NCBI GenBank assembly: GCA_937138475.1
Contig: CAKZPD010000026.1
Coordinates: forward strand, 1 to 38,758
Reading direction: 5' to 3'
Source of the DNA: an uncultured Sulfitobacter sp.
GTDB lineage: Bacteria; Pseudomonadota; Alphaproteobacteria; Rhodobacterales; Rhodobacteraceae
Length of the DNA stretch: 38,758 bases
Position numbers and translations under genes: made by a program
Notes under the pieces: generated by a model
Database searches by the model: none
Seen by the model: the letters and a program-made list of their open reading frames with translations, nothing else
What the model was told of the DNA's origin: nothing
Shown: positions 15,791 through 24,802 of the stretch, piece by piece
Position numbering within the stretch: position 1 is the stretch's first letter
Layout: each line of letters begins with the position of its first letter

Positions 15791-17146
15791 CTAATCCGCC
15801 CCGATCGCCACGGCTTGGCTGATCGCCTCCACCACGCTGTCAACCGCGCCGACCATCAACGACGCATCCTGATGTTCGGCCATCACCCGCACCAATGGCT
15901 CCGTCCCCGAGGTGCGGATCAACAGCCGCCCCTGGCCTGCCAAATCGGCTTCCGCCTGGGCAATTGCCGCCCGGACCCTGCGGTCCGCCAACGGCGTCTG
16001 CCCGGCGCCAAAACGCACATTTTTCAACACCTGTGGCACCGGGTCGAAATTATGCAGCAACGCGCTGGCAGGTTTTTCCGATCGCACCATCTCGGCCAAG
16101 AACTGCAAGCCCGCCATCAATCCGTCTCCGGTCGTGGCATGATCGGTCATCACGATATGCCCTGACTGCTCGCCGCCCAGATTAAACCCACCGGCGCGCA
16201 TCCGTTCCACCACATAGCGATCACCAACAGCGGTCCGCTCAAGGCGCAGATCACGCGCGGCCAGAAATTGCTCAAGCCCCAGATTGGACATGACCGTCGC
16301 CACCAGGGCGCCACCGTTCAAACGCCCCTCATCGGCCCAGCGTGCCGCCATCAATGCCATGAATTGATCGCCATCGCCAACTTTGCCGTTTTCATCCAAC
16401 AATATCACCCGGTCCGCATCGCCATCCAGACATATCCCGACATCGGCGCCCGTCGATCGCACCAGCTCTGCGGCGCGCTCTGGGTGGGTCGATCCGCAAC
16501 CTTGATTGATATTATGCCCATCCGGGGCCACCCCGACCGGCACAACCGTTGCCCCCAGTTCCCACAACGCTTCCGGGGCGACGCGGTGGGCCGCGCCATT
16601 GGCACAATCGACCACAACCTTAAGCCCGTCCAGCCGCATGTGGCGCGGAAACGTTGATTTCACCCGCTCAACATAGCGGAACCGGCCATCATCAATCCGC
16701 TTGGCGCGGCCAATCGCGGCAGCGCCGGTCGGCGTCACACCCGCGGCGACCAAGGCTTCGATTTCGCGCTCGGCCTCGTCCGACAGCTTAAAGCCATCAG
16801 GGCCAAAAAACTTGATGCCATTGTCCTGCGCCGGATTGTGCGAGGCAGAAATCATCACCCCCAGATCCGCCCGCATCGACCGCGTCAGCAACCCCACGGC
16901 CGGGGTCGGCACCGGCCCCAGCAACAGCACATTCATCCCGGTCGAGGTCAACCCCGCCGTCAAGGCGCTTTCGAACATATAGCCCGACAACCGCGTGTCC
17001 TTGCCAATCACCACCCGGTGCGTCGCCATATCATCGCGGCGGAAATAACGGCCAACCGCCGCGCCGATACGCAGCGCCATCTCGGCGGTCATCGGATAAA
17101 GGTTGGCGGTGCCACGCACCCCGTCAGTGCCAAAGAGCTTTTTCAT
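15791..17146 (-). CDS. glmM: Phosphoglucosamine mutase
   Basis: GlmM converts glucosamine-6-phosphate to glucosamine-1-phosphate for UDP-GlcNAc, feeding peptidoglycan and lipid A. The 451-residue protein has all four alpha-phosphohexomutase elements: phosphoserine S102 in SASHNP, the metal loop DGDADR, the sugar-specificity loop GGEQSGHI, and the phosphate-binding [11 protein letters not shown] near the C-terminus. The start [12 protein letters not shown] at 17146 is the family start and has AAGG upstream; the longer open frame to 17401 overlaps folP and is a shadow. It follows folP by 40 bases on the same strand and is probably cotranscribed with folB-folP, a known order in Rhodobacterales. 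Copy A of the dispersed element follows it. Confidence 0.97.
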   Translation of the reverse strand: MKKLFGTDGVRGTANLYPMTAEMALRIGAAVGRYFRRDDMATHRVVIGKDTRLSGYMFESALTAGLTSTGMNVLLLGPVPTPAVGLLTRSMRADLGVMISASHNPAQDNGIKFFGPDGFKLSDEAEREIEALVAAGVTPTGAAAIGRAKRIDDGRFRYVERVKSTFPRHMRLDGLKVVVDCANGAAHRVAPEALWELGATVVPVGVAPDGHNINQGCGSTHPERAAELVRSTGADVGICLDGDADRVILLDENGKVGDGDQFMALMAARWADEGRLNGGALVATVMSNLGLEQFLAARDLRLERTAVGDRYVVERMRAGGFNLGGEQSGHIVMTDHATTGDGLMAGLQFLAEMVRSEKPASALLHNFDPVPQVLKNVRFGAGQTPLADRRVRAAIAQAEADLAGQGRLLIRTSGTEPLVRVMAEHQDASLMVGAVDSVVEAISQAVAIGAD

Positions 17147-17186
17147 ACAATCATGCCTTATTGCTTTAATGCTATATATACCGCTT

Positions 17187-18197
17187 CTATGGGCTGCCCA
17201 ATGTTGCCGCCCGCCAAAGCGCAATGGCCTGCGCGGTTTCGGCAACATCATGCACGCGGACAATCTGAACACCCTGCGCCAGCGCCGCCAGCGCCACCGC
17301 AACCGAACCAGGACCGCGATCCTGGGCATTGGCGGCGCCGCCAATCGTGCCAATAAACCGTTTACGCGAAGCCCCCAAAAGGACCGGCACGCCCAAGCCA
17401 TGAAACAGGCTCAGCCGTGACAACAGCGCCAGATTATGCGCCTGGGTCTTGCCAAATCCGATCCCCGGATCTGCAATGATCCGCCCCTTGGGGATACCTT
17501 GTGCCTGAAGATCCTCGATGCGGTTGCGCAGAAAATCATATACATCCAGCAGCACGTTTTCATACTGGGGGGCATCTTGCATGGTGGCCGGGTCGCCCTG
17601 GGCGTGCATCACACAGACCGGGGCGCCGGCAGCTGCGCACAAGGGCGCCAGCGCGGGATCAAAGGTAAAGCCTGACACATCGTTGACCAGATTCGCCCCG
17701 GCTGAAATCGCCGCCTCGGCGACCGCGGCTTTGCGCGTGTCGATGGAAATACGGCGACCCGCATCATCTTGGCGCAGGGCGCGGATCACCGGCACGACCC
17801 GCGCGATTTCATCCGGCGCCGGGATAAAATCCGCCCCTGGCCGGGTCGATTCGCCGCCCACATCCAACACATCCGCCGCTGCCATGGCCCGGGCCCCCAT
17901 GCGCGCCGCATCAACCCCTGCATGGCGGCCCCCATCCGAGAAACTGTCCGGCGTGGCGTTCAATATCCCCATAATGCGTGGGCGTGTCCAATCCAACCCG
18001 GCGATATCAGGGCGCGGCGCGGTCAAAGTGGCGATGACATCCTGCGGGGCATCGTGATGGGCAATTACCACCGGCGCGACCGCGCGGGACAGGACCTCGA
18101 GCTGGGTGAACCACCCCCAGCCCCCCGCCAAGACCAACGCATTTTCCGGGCGTCCCGGCCCCACCTGCACCAAGGGGCGAAAATAACGCGCGCGCAC
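17187..18197 (-). CDS. folP: Dihydropteroate synthase
   Basis: FolP joins p-aminobenzoate to dihydropterin pyrophosphate in folate synthesis and is the sulfonamide target. Motifs in order: [75 protein letters not shown] and the C-terminal [12 protein letters not shown]. The protein is 336 residues, about 55 longer than the E. coli enzyme; the extra part is N-terminal (about 1-70) and contains [12 protein letters not shown], seen as a normal extension in this order. The start is GTG at 18197, one base after the folB stop codon, so translation is coupled to folB. glmM follows 40 bases later. Confidence 0.97.
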   Translation of the reverse strand: MRARYFRPLVQVGPGRPENALVLAGGWGWFTQLEVLSRAVAPVVIAHHDAPQDVIATLTAPRPDIAGLDWTRPRIMGILNATPDSFSDGGRHAGVDAARMGARAMAAADVLDVGGESTRPGADFIPAPDEIARVVPVIRALRQDDAGRRISIDTRKAAVAEAAISAGANLVNDVSGFTFDPALAPLCAAAGAPVCVMHAQGDPATMQDAPQYENVLLDVYDFLRNRIEDLQAQGIPKGRIIADPGIGFGKTQAHNLALLSRLSLFHGLGVPVLLGASRKRFIGTIGGAANAQDRGPGSVAVALAALAQGVQIVRVHDVAETAQAIALWRAATLGSP

Positions 18198-18198
18198 G

Positions 18199-19116
18199 CT
18201 AGAGCTTTGCCATATCGGCAGAAGCGGCCCGCAACGGCACGTCGGCCGTCACAGGCAGGCCTTCGCCGATGACCAGCAGCTCTTGTGCGGCAAAGCTGGC
18301 GGCAAACCACGCCGCAAGCGCCACCGCGTCGCTGGGCTGCGCCGAGGGGCCATCCACCGCATCAAGGACAATCTTGGACGGAGCCCAGACGCAGGTCTGG
18401 CCATTCTTCATCGCCCAATCCAGTTCGGTGCGTGTTGAAACCACGACGCACCGGTCATCGCGCGCCGCCAGAACCCAAGCGTTTTGCTCAATCGCCAAAA
18501 GGTCAATGCGCCGCTGCGCCATTTTGTGACCGGGCTGCGGCGCGGCGGTATCGGGGGCGCCGACGCAAAATATCAACGGACGGCCTGATTGCTCAAGCTG
18601 ATCAATCCAACCGGGCAAATGCGCCGAAGCAATCGCCGCATTGCTGAGGTAGACCAGCTCGGGGTGGGGCACTTCGCTGGCGACAGCTGTGGCGCCCTGC
18701 CCTTTGGCCCGCACGATCTCGACCCCCAGGGCCGCCGGGCCACGGTCCAGCTTTTCGATCCGCACAAAGACCCGCGCCGCCTGTGGTTCGGCCAAAATGA
18801 TATCAGCAACCCGTTCGGCCAAGGTCTCTAGCAGGTTCAGGCGCTCTTCGCCCAGCGCCAGGGCAATGGCCTCGGTCACTTTGTCATAGGACAAGATCCG
18901 GTCGACATCATCATCGACCGGCCCGCGCAAGGGCTTGACCTCGACCACGATATTGAAGGAGATCCGCTGCACAACGCCGCGTTCGGCCTGAAAGGCGCCG
19001 ATCTCGACCTCGACCGTGTGATTGCGCACCGAAATGCGATCCAGCGGCGCGCCCTGGGCGGTGGCGGCGGCGCGCTCCGAGGGGTGCTCGAAGGCGAGGC
19101 GAATATCAGACGTCAT
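18199..19116 (-). CDS. folB: Dihydroneopterin aldolase fused to an amino-acid-kinase-like domain
   Basis: FolB splits dihydroneopterin to hydroxymethyldihydropterin in folate synthesis. Residues about 25-140 are a FolB domain (RISVRNHTVEVEIGAFQAE, LSYDKVTEAI, LNLLETLAERVADII, VRIEKLDRG). The protein is 305 residues, more than twice a normal 120-residue FolB. The C-terminal part (about 155-305) reads, in order, HKMAQRRIDLLA, CVWAPSKIVLDAV and PSDAVALAAWFAASF-QELLVIGEG. This resembles the second half of amino-acid-kinase-fold proteins of the MfnE/FomA group (AHxMA..., then TSDSxAAWLA), but lacks the glycine-rich N-terminal phosphate loop. That match is my reading by eye. Its stop codon is one base before the folP GTG. 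Fused FolB proteins of this length seem normal in Rhodobacterales. Confidence 0.93.
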   Translation of the reverse strand: MTSDIRLAFEHPSERAAATAQGAPLDRISVRNHTVEVEIGAFQAERGVVQRISFNIVVEVKPLRGPVDDDVDRILSYDKVTEAIALALGEERLNLLETLAERVADIILAEPQAARVFVRIEKLDRGPAALGVEIVRAKGQGATAVASEVPHPELVYLSNAAIASAHLPGWIDQLEQSGRPLIFCVGAPDTAAPQPGHKMAQRRIDLLAIEQNAWVLAARDDRCVVVSTRTELDWAMKNGQTCVWAPSKIVLDAVDGPSAQPSDAVALAAWFAASFAAQELLVIGEGLPVTADVPLRAASADMAKL

Positions 19117-19215
19117 GGCAAGACCTTGTCACAGCAAATGGGTCACGGGGAAAACGCGCCCGCGAAGGCCCTTCCCTTAACAGCCGCCCCCGGCCAAGGC
19201 CAAGGGCGAATTGCG

Positions 19216-19860
19216 TCAATTGCTGGCGGTTTTCCAGGTATGACGATAGAAAATGTGATCCCCGATGGCCGCCGTCTTGACATAGACTTTGCTCCAGTTG
19301 GGGCGCACGGCTGTGGTGTGGTAATGTGTTGCGCCGCGCGTCAGATCGGGCACCTTGCCATCAAGCACCGCGCGCGCCACCTTGGCCACACGTTCATAGG
19401 CGACAGGTTCGGAAATCGTTTCCGCCAGCCCGTCGCAGGTGTAACTGAACTGACAGCGATACTTGCGCCCGGTGCCCTGATTGATCACATCACAGGCGGT
19501 CGACGGAAAGCGCGCGGATTTCACCCGGTTCATGATCACTTCGGCAACCGCGAACTGGCCTTTGACGGTCTCGCCGCGGGCCTCGAAATAAAGCGCCTCG
19601 GCAAGGCACTTCAGCTCTGCTCCTCCAGAGGCGGCCGGCTGGGCATCCACCCAATCCCGCGACAGATCCTCATCCGTCAGGGATTTCCCGCGTGGTTCGG
19701 TCAGCAGCGTCTTGAGGCGCTTGAAGGACACGGCCCCAAAGGCGCGCGGTTCTTCCTTGATCAGGTCTTCTACTTGGTTCGCATTCGTCGCAGCAGGCCC
19801 CGTGGCAAGGGCCGCCAAAAAGATCACAAACGCCCCAAGTGCATTCTTGCAAATGCCCAT
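19216..19860 (-). CDS. Secreted SleB-family cell wall hydrolase
   Basis: A 214-residue exported protein. Residues 1-28 are a signal peptide (hydrophobic ALGAFVIFLAALATGPA, then ATNA). The mature part is a SleB/Hydrolase_2 domain, an amidase or lytic-transglycosylase type acting on peptidoglycan, with the family core LAEALYFEARGE (E93 likely catalytic), VAEVIMNRV, FPSTACDVINQG and CQFSY, and a C-terminal THYHTTAVRPNW. ATG 19860 has a GGGGGG stretch upstream; an in-frame GTG at 19872 is an alternative. A perfect CtrA-type site lies 70 bases before the start, so cell-cycle control of this wall enzyme is likely. It is separated from folB by 99 bases and faces the same way. Confidence 0.92.
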   Translation of the reverse strand: MGICKNALGAFVIFLAALATGPAATNANQVEDLIKEEPRAFGAVSFKRLKTLLTEPRGKSLTDEDLSRDWVDAQPAASGGAELKCLAEALYFEARGETVKGQFAVAEVIMNRVKSARFPSTACDVINQGTGRKYRCQFSYTCDGLAETISEPVAYERVAKVARAVLDGKVPDLTRGATHYHTTAVRPNWSKVYVKTAAIGDHIFYRHTWKTASN

Positions 19861-19929
19861 AAGGCCCCCCACTCATCGTTTCGGTGGCATGGCCATAGGC
19901 GCGAAAACGCAGGACGTAAAGGTCAAGGG

Positions 19930-19944
19930 TTAATTGATCGTTAA
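19930..19944 (-). promoter_or_regulatory. CtrA box upstream of the cell wall hydrolase
   Basis: TTAATTGATCGTTAA is an exact match to TTAA-N7-TTAA, the binding consensus of the response regulator CtrA in alphaproteobacteria. It lies 70 bases before the hydrolase start codon and 35 bases past the PPDK-like gene stop codon, so it must serve the hydrolase. Confidence 0.7.
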
Positions 19945-19978
19945 TACCTGTGTTTCTTCGGCAACAAATTGCCAAAGA

Positions 19979-22549
19979 TCAAGCTGTATATAGACGCATC
20001 TTTCCCGGATCATACCCTATGTTGTGGGCTATCGCTAACTGTGCGGCGGCCAGCCGCGCCACAGGCACACGGAACGGAGAGCAAGAAACATAGTCAAAAC
20101 CCGCCGCCCGGCAAAACGCGATTGATTCGGGGTTGCCGCCATGTTCGCCGCAAATGGACAAGGTCACACCCGGCTGCGCCTGTCGCCCGCGTTCGGCCCC
20201 CAGTTTAAGCAGCTCGCCCACCCCATCGGTATCAAGCGTATGGAACGGGTCTTCGGGAAAGACGCCCTGCTGCACATAATCCGACATAAAGCGCCCGGCA
20301 TCATCACGCGACAACCCATAGGTCATCTGCGTCAAGTCATTGGTGCCAAAGCTCAAAAAGCTGCAATAAGGCGCGATATCCCCCGCCCTTAAGGCCGCCC
20401 GCGGGGTTTCGACCATCACACCAAGCCGATAGGTAAATTCCGTTTCCCGCGCATTGCGCACCGCGGCCGCCACCCCATCAATCGAGGTTTTGACCAATTC
20501 CACCTCGCGCTTGGCGCTGACCAGCGGGATCATGATTTCCGGCACCACAGGCGCGCCATCGCGGCTGGCCTCAATCGTGGCCTCAAAGATCGCCTGCGCC
20601 TGCATCTCATAGATTTCCGGCAAGGTCACACCCAAACGCACCCCGCGCAGCCCCAACATCGGGTTGTATTCGCTCATCGCGGCAATGCGGCGCGTGACAT
20701 CTGACAGGGGCAGGCCCAAGGCCTCGGCCAGATGGCGCTGTCCGGCGCGATCGCTTGGCAGGAACTCGTGCAGGGGCGGGTCGAACAGACGAATACAAAC
20801 CGGCTGACCTTGCATAATCTTGAACAACTGTATGAAGTCAGCCCGCTGCATCGGCAAAAGCCGCTCAAGCACCGCGCGCCGGTCTTCGGCGCTTTCGGCA
20901 AAGATCATCTCGCGCATGACAGTCAGGCGGCCCGCTTCAAAAAACATATGTTCCGTGCGGCACAATCCGATGCCCTGCGCGTTGAAATTGCGGGCCGTCT
21001 GCGCATCCAAAGGTGTGTCAGCATTGGCCCGGATGCCGATATCGCGCTCAGCATCGGCCCATTCCATCAACTTCTGAAATGCATCGTCTTGCGCCGCTTC
21101 TTGCATTTTCGGCGCCCCAAGCAACACCTGTCCGCTTGATCCATCGACGGTGATCACATCCCCCTCGCCCAGCACACGGCCATCCGCCGCGATGATCTGG
21201 CGATCCAAAAGGTTGAACTTCATATTCGAGGCCCCAACCACACAAGGCAACCCGATCCCGCGCCCGATCACCGCCGCATGGCTGGTGATTCCGCCCCGCT
21301 CGGTCAACACCGCCTTGGCCACATGCATACCGCGAATATCCTCGGGGCTGGTTTCCCGGCGCACCAGAATACAGGCCTCGCTGCGCGCCGCAGCCGCCTG
21401 CGCATCGGCGGCCGAAAAGACGATCCGCCCCGTTGCGGCGCCTGGGCTGGCGGCAATGCCGCGCCCGATGATGTCGCGCTTGGCCTGGGCATCGACCTGC
21501 CGGTGCAACAATTCGGTCAAGGTCCGTGGCTGCACCCGCATCAACGCCTCGGCACGCGGAATGATCTGATCCTCGGCCAAGCCAACCGCGATGCGCACAG
21601 CCGCCCGGCTGGATCGCGCCACCCGCATGCCATCCAGAATAAACAAGGCGCTGTCCTCAAGGACAAATTCTATCTGCATCTCTTCGCGCAGTTTGCGCCG
21701 CATCAACGCCCCATGCGCCTTCAGGTCCGCAAAGGCCTCGGGCGCCAGCTCTTCCAACGATTGGCCGCGTGGATCGCGCGTCAAATACAGCGACGCCGCA
21801 TCATCCGCCAAGGCGTCCCTGCCCTGACTCTGGCTCAGATACCGCCCGGTGATCTGCGCAAGCCCGCTGTCGCTGTCAACCAACTGCAACACCCCTGACC
21901 CGCATTCCCCGCGCCCAAGCCCCAGGGCCATCTGCTGCACCACCAGCCCCAGCCCGGCATCCGCCGGCGCCCCCTTCGCCTGCCGCAAAAGCCGCGCCGA
22001 TGTGCCCCCCCAGGCCCGCGCCATCGACTGCAACACCCCGCCCAACTGCGCGCCGATCTCTCGCGGGAACGGCTCCTCCATTTCGGCCTCATAAACCCGC
22101 AGCGACGCCGACAGGGCATCACCGCCCATGGCATCAATGTCATCGAAAATATCAGGGTCCAGCCGCGCCACATTCACCGCATAAGACTGGATAAACCGCG
22201 TATACAGCGCCTCGGCCGCCGCACGCCCCAATCGCTCCGCCAAGGCTGCACACAGCACTTCATTCATGCCAATATTCAAAACCGCCCCCGGCCCCCCCCA
22301 ATCAGGGTCCTCCGAAGACGGCCGCACACACAATAGAACCCCGGCAGGGAATTGCGAAATAATCGCCTCCACATCCGGCAACTCGCCATTGGCGATCTTG
22401 TTCACCGTCGGAAAAGACAAGGCCACCGTCGCCGGCACCGGCAAATCCAGCCGCACCAAACGCTGCAAACATTTGGCCCGGCCCCCATGGGTTTCATTGG
22501 CAATCGGCGCCGTGGCCGTCACAAGGGTGGTATGCGGGTCATTCTGCAC
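19979..22549 (-). CDS. Pyruvate, phosphate dikinase-like protein with a divergent ATP-binding domain
   Basis: An 856-residue protein with PPDK architecture: N-terminal nucleotide-binding domain (1-350), swivelling phosphohistidine domain with LTERGGITSHAAVIGRG (H424), and C-terminal TIM barrel with GIGLCRTEHMFFEAGR, GVMVETPRAAL, SFGTNDLTQMTYGLSRDD and CGEHGG. PPDK interconverts pyruvate and phosphoenolpyruvate with ATP and phosphate. The two C-terminal domains look fully active, but the N-terminal one is not standard: GGKGANL is GGRAKCL, the SMPGMMDT region is replaced by VRPSSEDPDWGGPGAV, QDIEF is QIEF, and LQTRNGKR is LDGMRVAR. So ATP use is doubtful. The start is GTG 22549 with GAGAGG upstream. 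It lies downstream of glyS on the same strand, separated by copy B of the dispersed element. Confidence 0.85.
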   Translation of the reverse strand: MQNDPHTTLVTATAPIANETHGGRAKCLQRLVRLDLPVPATVALSFPTVNKIANGELPDVEAIISQFPAGVLLCVRPSSEDPDWGGPGAVLNIGMNEVLCAALAERLGRAAAEALYTRFIQSYAVNVARLDPDIFDDIDAMGGDALSASLRVYEAEMEEPFPREIGAQLGGVLQSMARAWGGTSARLLRQAKGAPADAGLGLVVQQMALGLGRGECGSGVLQLVDSDSGLAQITGRYLSQSQGRDALADDAASLYLTRDPRGQSLEELAPEAFADLKAHGALMRRKLREEMQIEFVLEDSALFILDGMRVARSSRAAVRIAVGLAEDQIIPRAEALMRVQPRTLTELLHRQVDAQAKRDIIGRGIAASPGAATGRIVFSAADAQAAAARSEACILVRRETSPEDIRGMHVAKAVLTERGGITSHAAVIGRGIGLPCVVGASNMKFNLLDRQIIAADGRVLGEGDVITVDGSSGQVLLGAPKMQEAAQDDAFQKLMEWADAERDIGIRANADTPLDAQTARNFNAQGIGLCRTEHMFFEAGRLTVMREMIFAESAEDRRAVLERLLPMQRADFIQLFKIMQGQPVCIRLFDPPLHEFLPSDRAGQRHLAEALGLPLSDVTRRIAAMSEYNPMLGLRGVRLGVTLPEIYEMQAQAIFEATIEASRDGAPVVPEIMIPLVSAKREVELVKTSIDGVAAAVRNARETEFTYRLGVMVETPRAALRAGDIAPYCSFLSFGTNDLTQMTYGLSRDDAGRFMSDYVQQGVFPEDPFHTLDTDGVGELLKLGAERGRQAQPGVTLSICGEHGGNPESIAFCRAAGFDYVSCSPFRVPVARLAAAQLAIAHNIGYDPGKMRLYTA

Positions 22550-22627
22550 TGCGGCACCTCTCAGTTATCAAGGCAGCATAGGGCCTGCGCCGCATCTGGC
22601 AAGGGGCCGCAAACCAAAGCCCGCCGG

Positions 22628-22660
22628 CTTCTTTTGTTCTTAAATATCCCCGCCGGAGGC
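22628..22660 (-). repeat. Dispersed intergenic element, copy B
   Basis: 33 bases identical to copies A and C. On the minus strand it begins 43 bases past the glyS stop codon and reads GC-rich (CCTCCGGCGGGG) then ATATTTAAGAACAAAAG. It lies between glyS and the PPDK-like gene. Confidence 0.85.
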
Positions 22661-22675
22661 TCCCGAACCGCACCG

Positions 22676-22697
22676 CACCGCCCCTTCGCAGGCGGTG
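22676..22697 (-). terminator. Hairpin after glyS
   Basis: CACCGCC (22676-22682) and GGCGGTG (22691-22697) form a perfect 7-bp stem with an 8-base loop, starting 5 bases past the glyS stop codon. No U-run follows directly; copy B of the dispersed element comes next. Confidence 0.45.
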
Positions 22698-22702
22698 GGG
22701 CG

Positions 22703-24802
22703 CTACCCTTCAATCCGGGACAAATCCGCCACCAGGCCACAGGTGCTGCGGATCTGGCTCAGCAGGTTCAAGCGGTTGCGCCGCACCGCCGCATTCTCGG
22801 CATTGACCTGCACCGCGTCGAAAAACCCATCCACTGGCGCCCGCAACGCCGCCATTGCCGCCACCGCACGGCCAAAGTCCTGCGCCGCAATCGCCGGCTT
22901 GATCTCTGCACCCGCCTGCTCAAGCGCGGCAAAAAGCGCCCGCTCGGCCTCGGTTTCGGCAAACTTTGGATCTGCGCCAAAGGAATATTCCACCCCGTCC
23001 TTTTGCTCGGCCTGCGCCAGAATATTATTGGCGCGCCGAAAGCCCTGGATCAGGTTTTCACCATCCTCGGTGCGCAAAACCGCCTCAAGGGCGCGCGCCC
23101 GCTTGACCAGCACCGCCAGATCGCCCTGCCCGCCCGATCCCAGGCAGGCATCAATGATGTCATGACGCAAACCCTGATCGCGCAAATAGACCTTCAGGCG
23201 GTCATGAATAAACCCCAGGATATCGCTGGGCTGGGCCAACGTGCCGGCATCGCCGCGCGGCCCGACAATCGCCGCCGCCGCGCTCAGCGCTGCGTCCAGA
23301 TCAAGCGACAGATCGTTCTCGATCAGCAACCGGATCACCCCCAAGGCGGCCCGGCGCAGCGCAAAGGGGTCTTTTGATCCGGTGGGCTTTTCATCAATCG
23401 CCCAGAACCCGGTCAACTTGTCGATCTTTTCCGCCAGCGCCACCACAACCGAGATCGGCGCGTGCGGCACAGCATCCGACGGACCAAGCGGGGCATAATG
23501 CTCTGGTGCGGCTTGGGCCACCGCCTCGGGCAACCCGGCGGCACGGGCATAATACCCCCCCATGATCCCTTGCAGCTCGGGGAATTCATAGACCATCTCG
23601 GACGACAAATCGGCCTTGGCCAACCGCGCGGCCTGTTCCGACAACGCAGCGTCGGCCCCCAGCTGCGGCGCCAGAACCGCCGCCATCTGGGCCATTCGGT
23701 CGATCAGATCGGCCTGGGTGCCCAGCTTGTTGTGAAAGGTAACCGCCTTGAGCGTATCAACCCAGGTCTGCATCCCCGCCGCGCCGCTTGCCACGCGCAG
23801 GTCGTTTTCCCAAAAGAACTTGGCATCAGCCAACCGTGCCGCCAGCACCTTTTGATTGCCGGCCAAAATGGTTGCGCCCTGATCGGCGGTTTCACGGTTT
23901 GCCACGGTGATAAACCGTTCAATCCGCCCAGTTGTCACATTGCGCACCGAAAAAAACTTCTGATGTTCTTTCATCGAGGTCTGCAACACCTCGGCCGGCA
24001 GGTCCAAAAAGGCCGCGTCGATACGGCCCATCAAGACCACAGGCCATTCCACCAATCCGGCAACCTCGGTCAAAAGCGCCTTGTCCTCGATCACCTCAAG
24101 CCCGCTGGCGAACGCCTGGTTACACGCGTCGTTCCAGATCGCATCGGCCCGTTCAGCCGCATCCAGACACACAAAAGCGCGGCGCAATTTCGCGGCGTAA
24201 TCCTCAAACCCCGTGACCCGCAGCGGCGCAGGCGCGTGAAAGCGATGGCCAAAGGTCACATCCCCGGCGACGATCCCATCCACCTCAAGCGGCACAACCG
24301 ACGCAAGGCCGGCCTCGTCTGACAGCACACACAGGATGCTGTGCAGCGGGCGCACCCACCGCAAGCTGCCGCTGCCCCAGCGCATGGACTTGGGCCATGG
24401 GAAATTCCGGATCGCGTCCTCAAGCACCTTGGCGACGATATCCGCCGCAGGCTGTCCGGGCTTTTCGATCACCGCAAAGAAAACATCGCCCTTGGGGGTC
24501 TCGCGGCGCTCAAGCTGATCGAACTGCAATCCGGCCCCGCGCAGAAACCCGTCGATGGCCTTTTGCGGCGCATCGGCGCGCGGGCCCTTGCGTTCTTCTT
24601 TGGTGGTGGGGCTGGCCGCCAGCAAATCGCCAATCGCCAACGTCAGGCGCCGCGGCGTCGAAAAGGCCGCCGCCGATCCATAGGTCAAGCCAGCGTCGAC
24701 CAGCCCATCAGTGACCAGTTTTTTCAAATCCTGCGCCGCACGCGCCTGCATCCGTGCCGGAATTTCTTCGGAAAAAAGCTCTATCAGCAGGTCAGGCATC
24801 AT
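22703..24802 (-). CDS. glyS: Glycine--tRNA ligase, beta subunit
   Basis: GlyS is the large subunit of the bacterial alpha2beta2 glycyl-tRNA synthetase; it carries tRNA-binding and HD-like domains, while GlyQ holds the active site. The 699-residue protein begins with the family signature LLIELFSEEIPARMQ and includes GVFFAVIEK-like (GDVFFAVIEKPGQPA), FPWPKSMRWG, MKEHQKFFSV, FVTVANRE-like (RFITVANRE) and AEKIDKLTGFWAIDEKPTGSKDPFALRRAALG. ATG 24802 overlaps the upstream small gene's stop codon as ATGA, with GGAG upstream; the next codon is also ATG (24799). Order on the transcript is glyQ, small membrane gene, glyS, PPDK-like gene. Confidence 0.97.
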   Translation of the reverse strand: MMPDLLIELFSEEIPARMQARAAQDLKKLVTDGLVDAGLTYGSAAAFSTPRRLTLAIGDLLAASPTTKEERKGPRADAPQKAIDGFLRGAGLQFDQLERRETPKGDVFFAVIEKPGQPAADIVAKVLEDAIRNFPWPKSMRWGSGSLRWVRPLHSILCVLSDEAGLASVVPLEVDGIVAGDVTFGHRFHAPAPLRVTGFEDYAAKLRRAFVCLDAAERADAIWNDACNQAFASGLEVIEDKALLTEVAGLVEWPVVLMGRIDAAFLDLPAEVLQTSMKEHQKFFSVRNVTTGRIERFITVANRETADQGATILAGNQKVLAARLADAKFFWENDLRVASGAAGMQTWVDTLKAVTFHNKLGTQADLIDRMAQMAAVLAPQLGADAALSEQAARLAKADLSSEMVYEFPELQGIMGGYYARAAGLPEAVAQAAPEHYAPLGPSDAVPHAPISVVVALAEKIDKLTGFWAIDEKPTGSKDPFALRRAALGVIRLLIENDLSLDLDAALSAAAAIVGPRGDAGTLAQPSDILGFIHDRLKVYLRDQGLRHDIIDACLGSGGQGDLAVLVKRARALEAVLRTEDGENLIQGFRRANNILAQAEQKDGVEYSFGADPKFAETEAERALFAALEQAGAEIKPAIAAQDFGRAVAAMAALRAPVDGFFDAVQVNAENAAVRRNRLNLLSQIRSTCGLVADLSRIEG

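Noticed and set aside
22352..24322. Long plus-strand open frames opposite glyS and the PPDK-like gene
   Set aside because: Shadows; His/Arg/Gln-rich translations with no recognisable domain, no ribosome sites.
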